Positions 7,308-7,359 of a stretch of DNA of 7,359 nucleotides are shown here, in pieces. Position 1 is the stretch's first letter, and each line of letters starts with the position of its first letter. Origin of the DNA: CAZRIE01 sp964600075 (lineage in GTDB: Bacteria > Bacteroidota > Bacteroidia > Flavobacteriales > Flavobacteriaceae); NCBI GenBank assembly GCA_964600075.1, contig CAZRIE010000158.1:1-7359 (forward strand). The letters are read 5' to 3'. A program made the position numbers and the translations under genes. The notes below the pieces were generated by a model that had not been told where the DNA came from, ran no database searches, and saw only the letters and a list, made by a program, of their open reading frames with translations.

Positions 7308-7359
7308 ATTGAGTAGACGGGTCCGCCCCTAAGTAGGAACGGACTGCGCCTCTCACACC
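7308..7359 (-). mobile_element. Group II intron, 3' end (domain VI), partial
   Basis: Read on the minus strand, this folds as domain VI of a bacterial group II intron. The upper stem pairs 7344-7336 with 7329-7321 (9 pairs including two G-T) around a six-base loop. The lower stem pairs 7351-7347 with 7319-7315. An unpaired A follows at 7314, and GAG (7354-7352) pairs with CTC (7313-7311). The unpaired A is the expected branch point. It is the seventh base from a predicted intron end ..CTCAAT at 7308, which gives the usual -AY terminus. The leading GTGTGAGAGG is typical of the joint after domain V. The segment is clearly richer in G and C than the operon. Domains I-V and any reverse transcriptase gene would lie beyond 7359. 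The intron runs opposite to the operon and its 3' end is 36 bases past the DUF1501 stop. Its class and completeness cannot be judged. Confidence 0.75.

Overview
The window looks like chromosomal DNA of a Bacteroidota bacterium, probably a marine or otherwise free-living Cytophagales, Saprospirales or Flavobacteriia relative. The pointers are AT-rich DNA, A-rich start regions without Shine-Dalgarno motifs, a lipoprotein with acidic residues just after its +1 cysteine, and a gene set (PSCyt1, DUF1549/DUF1553, DUF1501) that is otherwise best known from Planctomycetes and Verrucomicrobia. The assignment is inference; there is no rRNA or marker gene here.

Layout. Positions 1-221 hold no gene. Positions 222-1322 (minus strand) encode an exported S41-family serine peptidase of the tricorn-core type. 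A 740-base divergent gap follows (1323-2062). It is not empty: it carries a cluster of four short hairpins (1494-1600), a 197-base element bounded by an imperfect inverted repeat and packed with internal hairpins (1710-1906), and a spaced inverted repeat close to the next gene (1967-2005).

The right two thirds are one tight plus-strand operon of three genes. The first (2063-3466) is a four-helix DUF2231-like membrane protein fused to a one-heme planctomycete-type cytochrome c domain and a leucine-rich-repeat tail. The second (3456-5834, overlapping by 11 bases) is a lipoprotein with PSCyt1, DUF1549 and DUF1553 domains and two CXXCH haem sites. The third (5842-7272, 7 bases further on) is a DUF1501 protein with a twin-arginine signal. 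The inferred picture is an envelope complex: a metal-dependent hydrolase-like DUF1501 protein exported folded by Tat, a di-haem outer-membrane lipoprotein, and a membrane-bound haem protein that could link both to the respiratory chain. The substrate and reaction are unknown for these families.

The last 52 bases (7308-7359) read on the minus strand as domain VI and the 3' end of a group II intron: a stem with a bulged branch-point A seven bases from an -AT end. The intron body lies outside the window. Its 3' end sits 36 bases after the stop codon of the DUF1501 gene, in opposite orientation.
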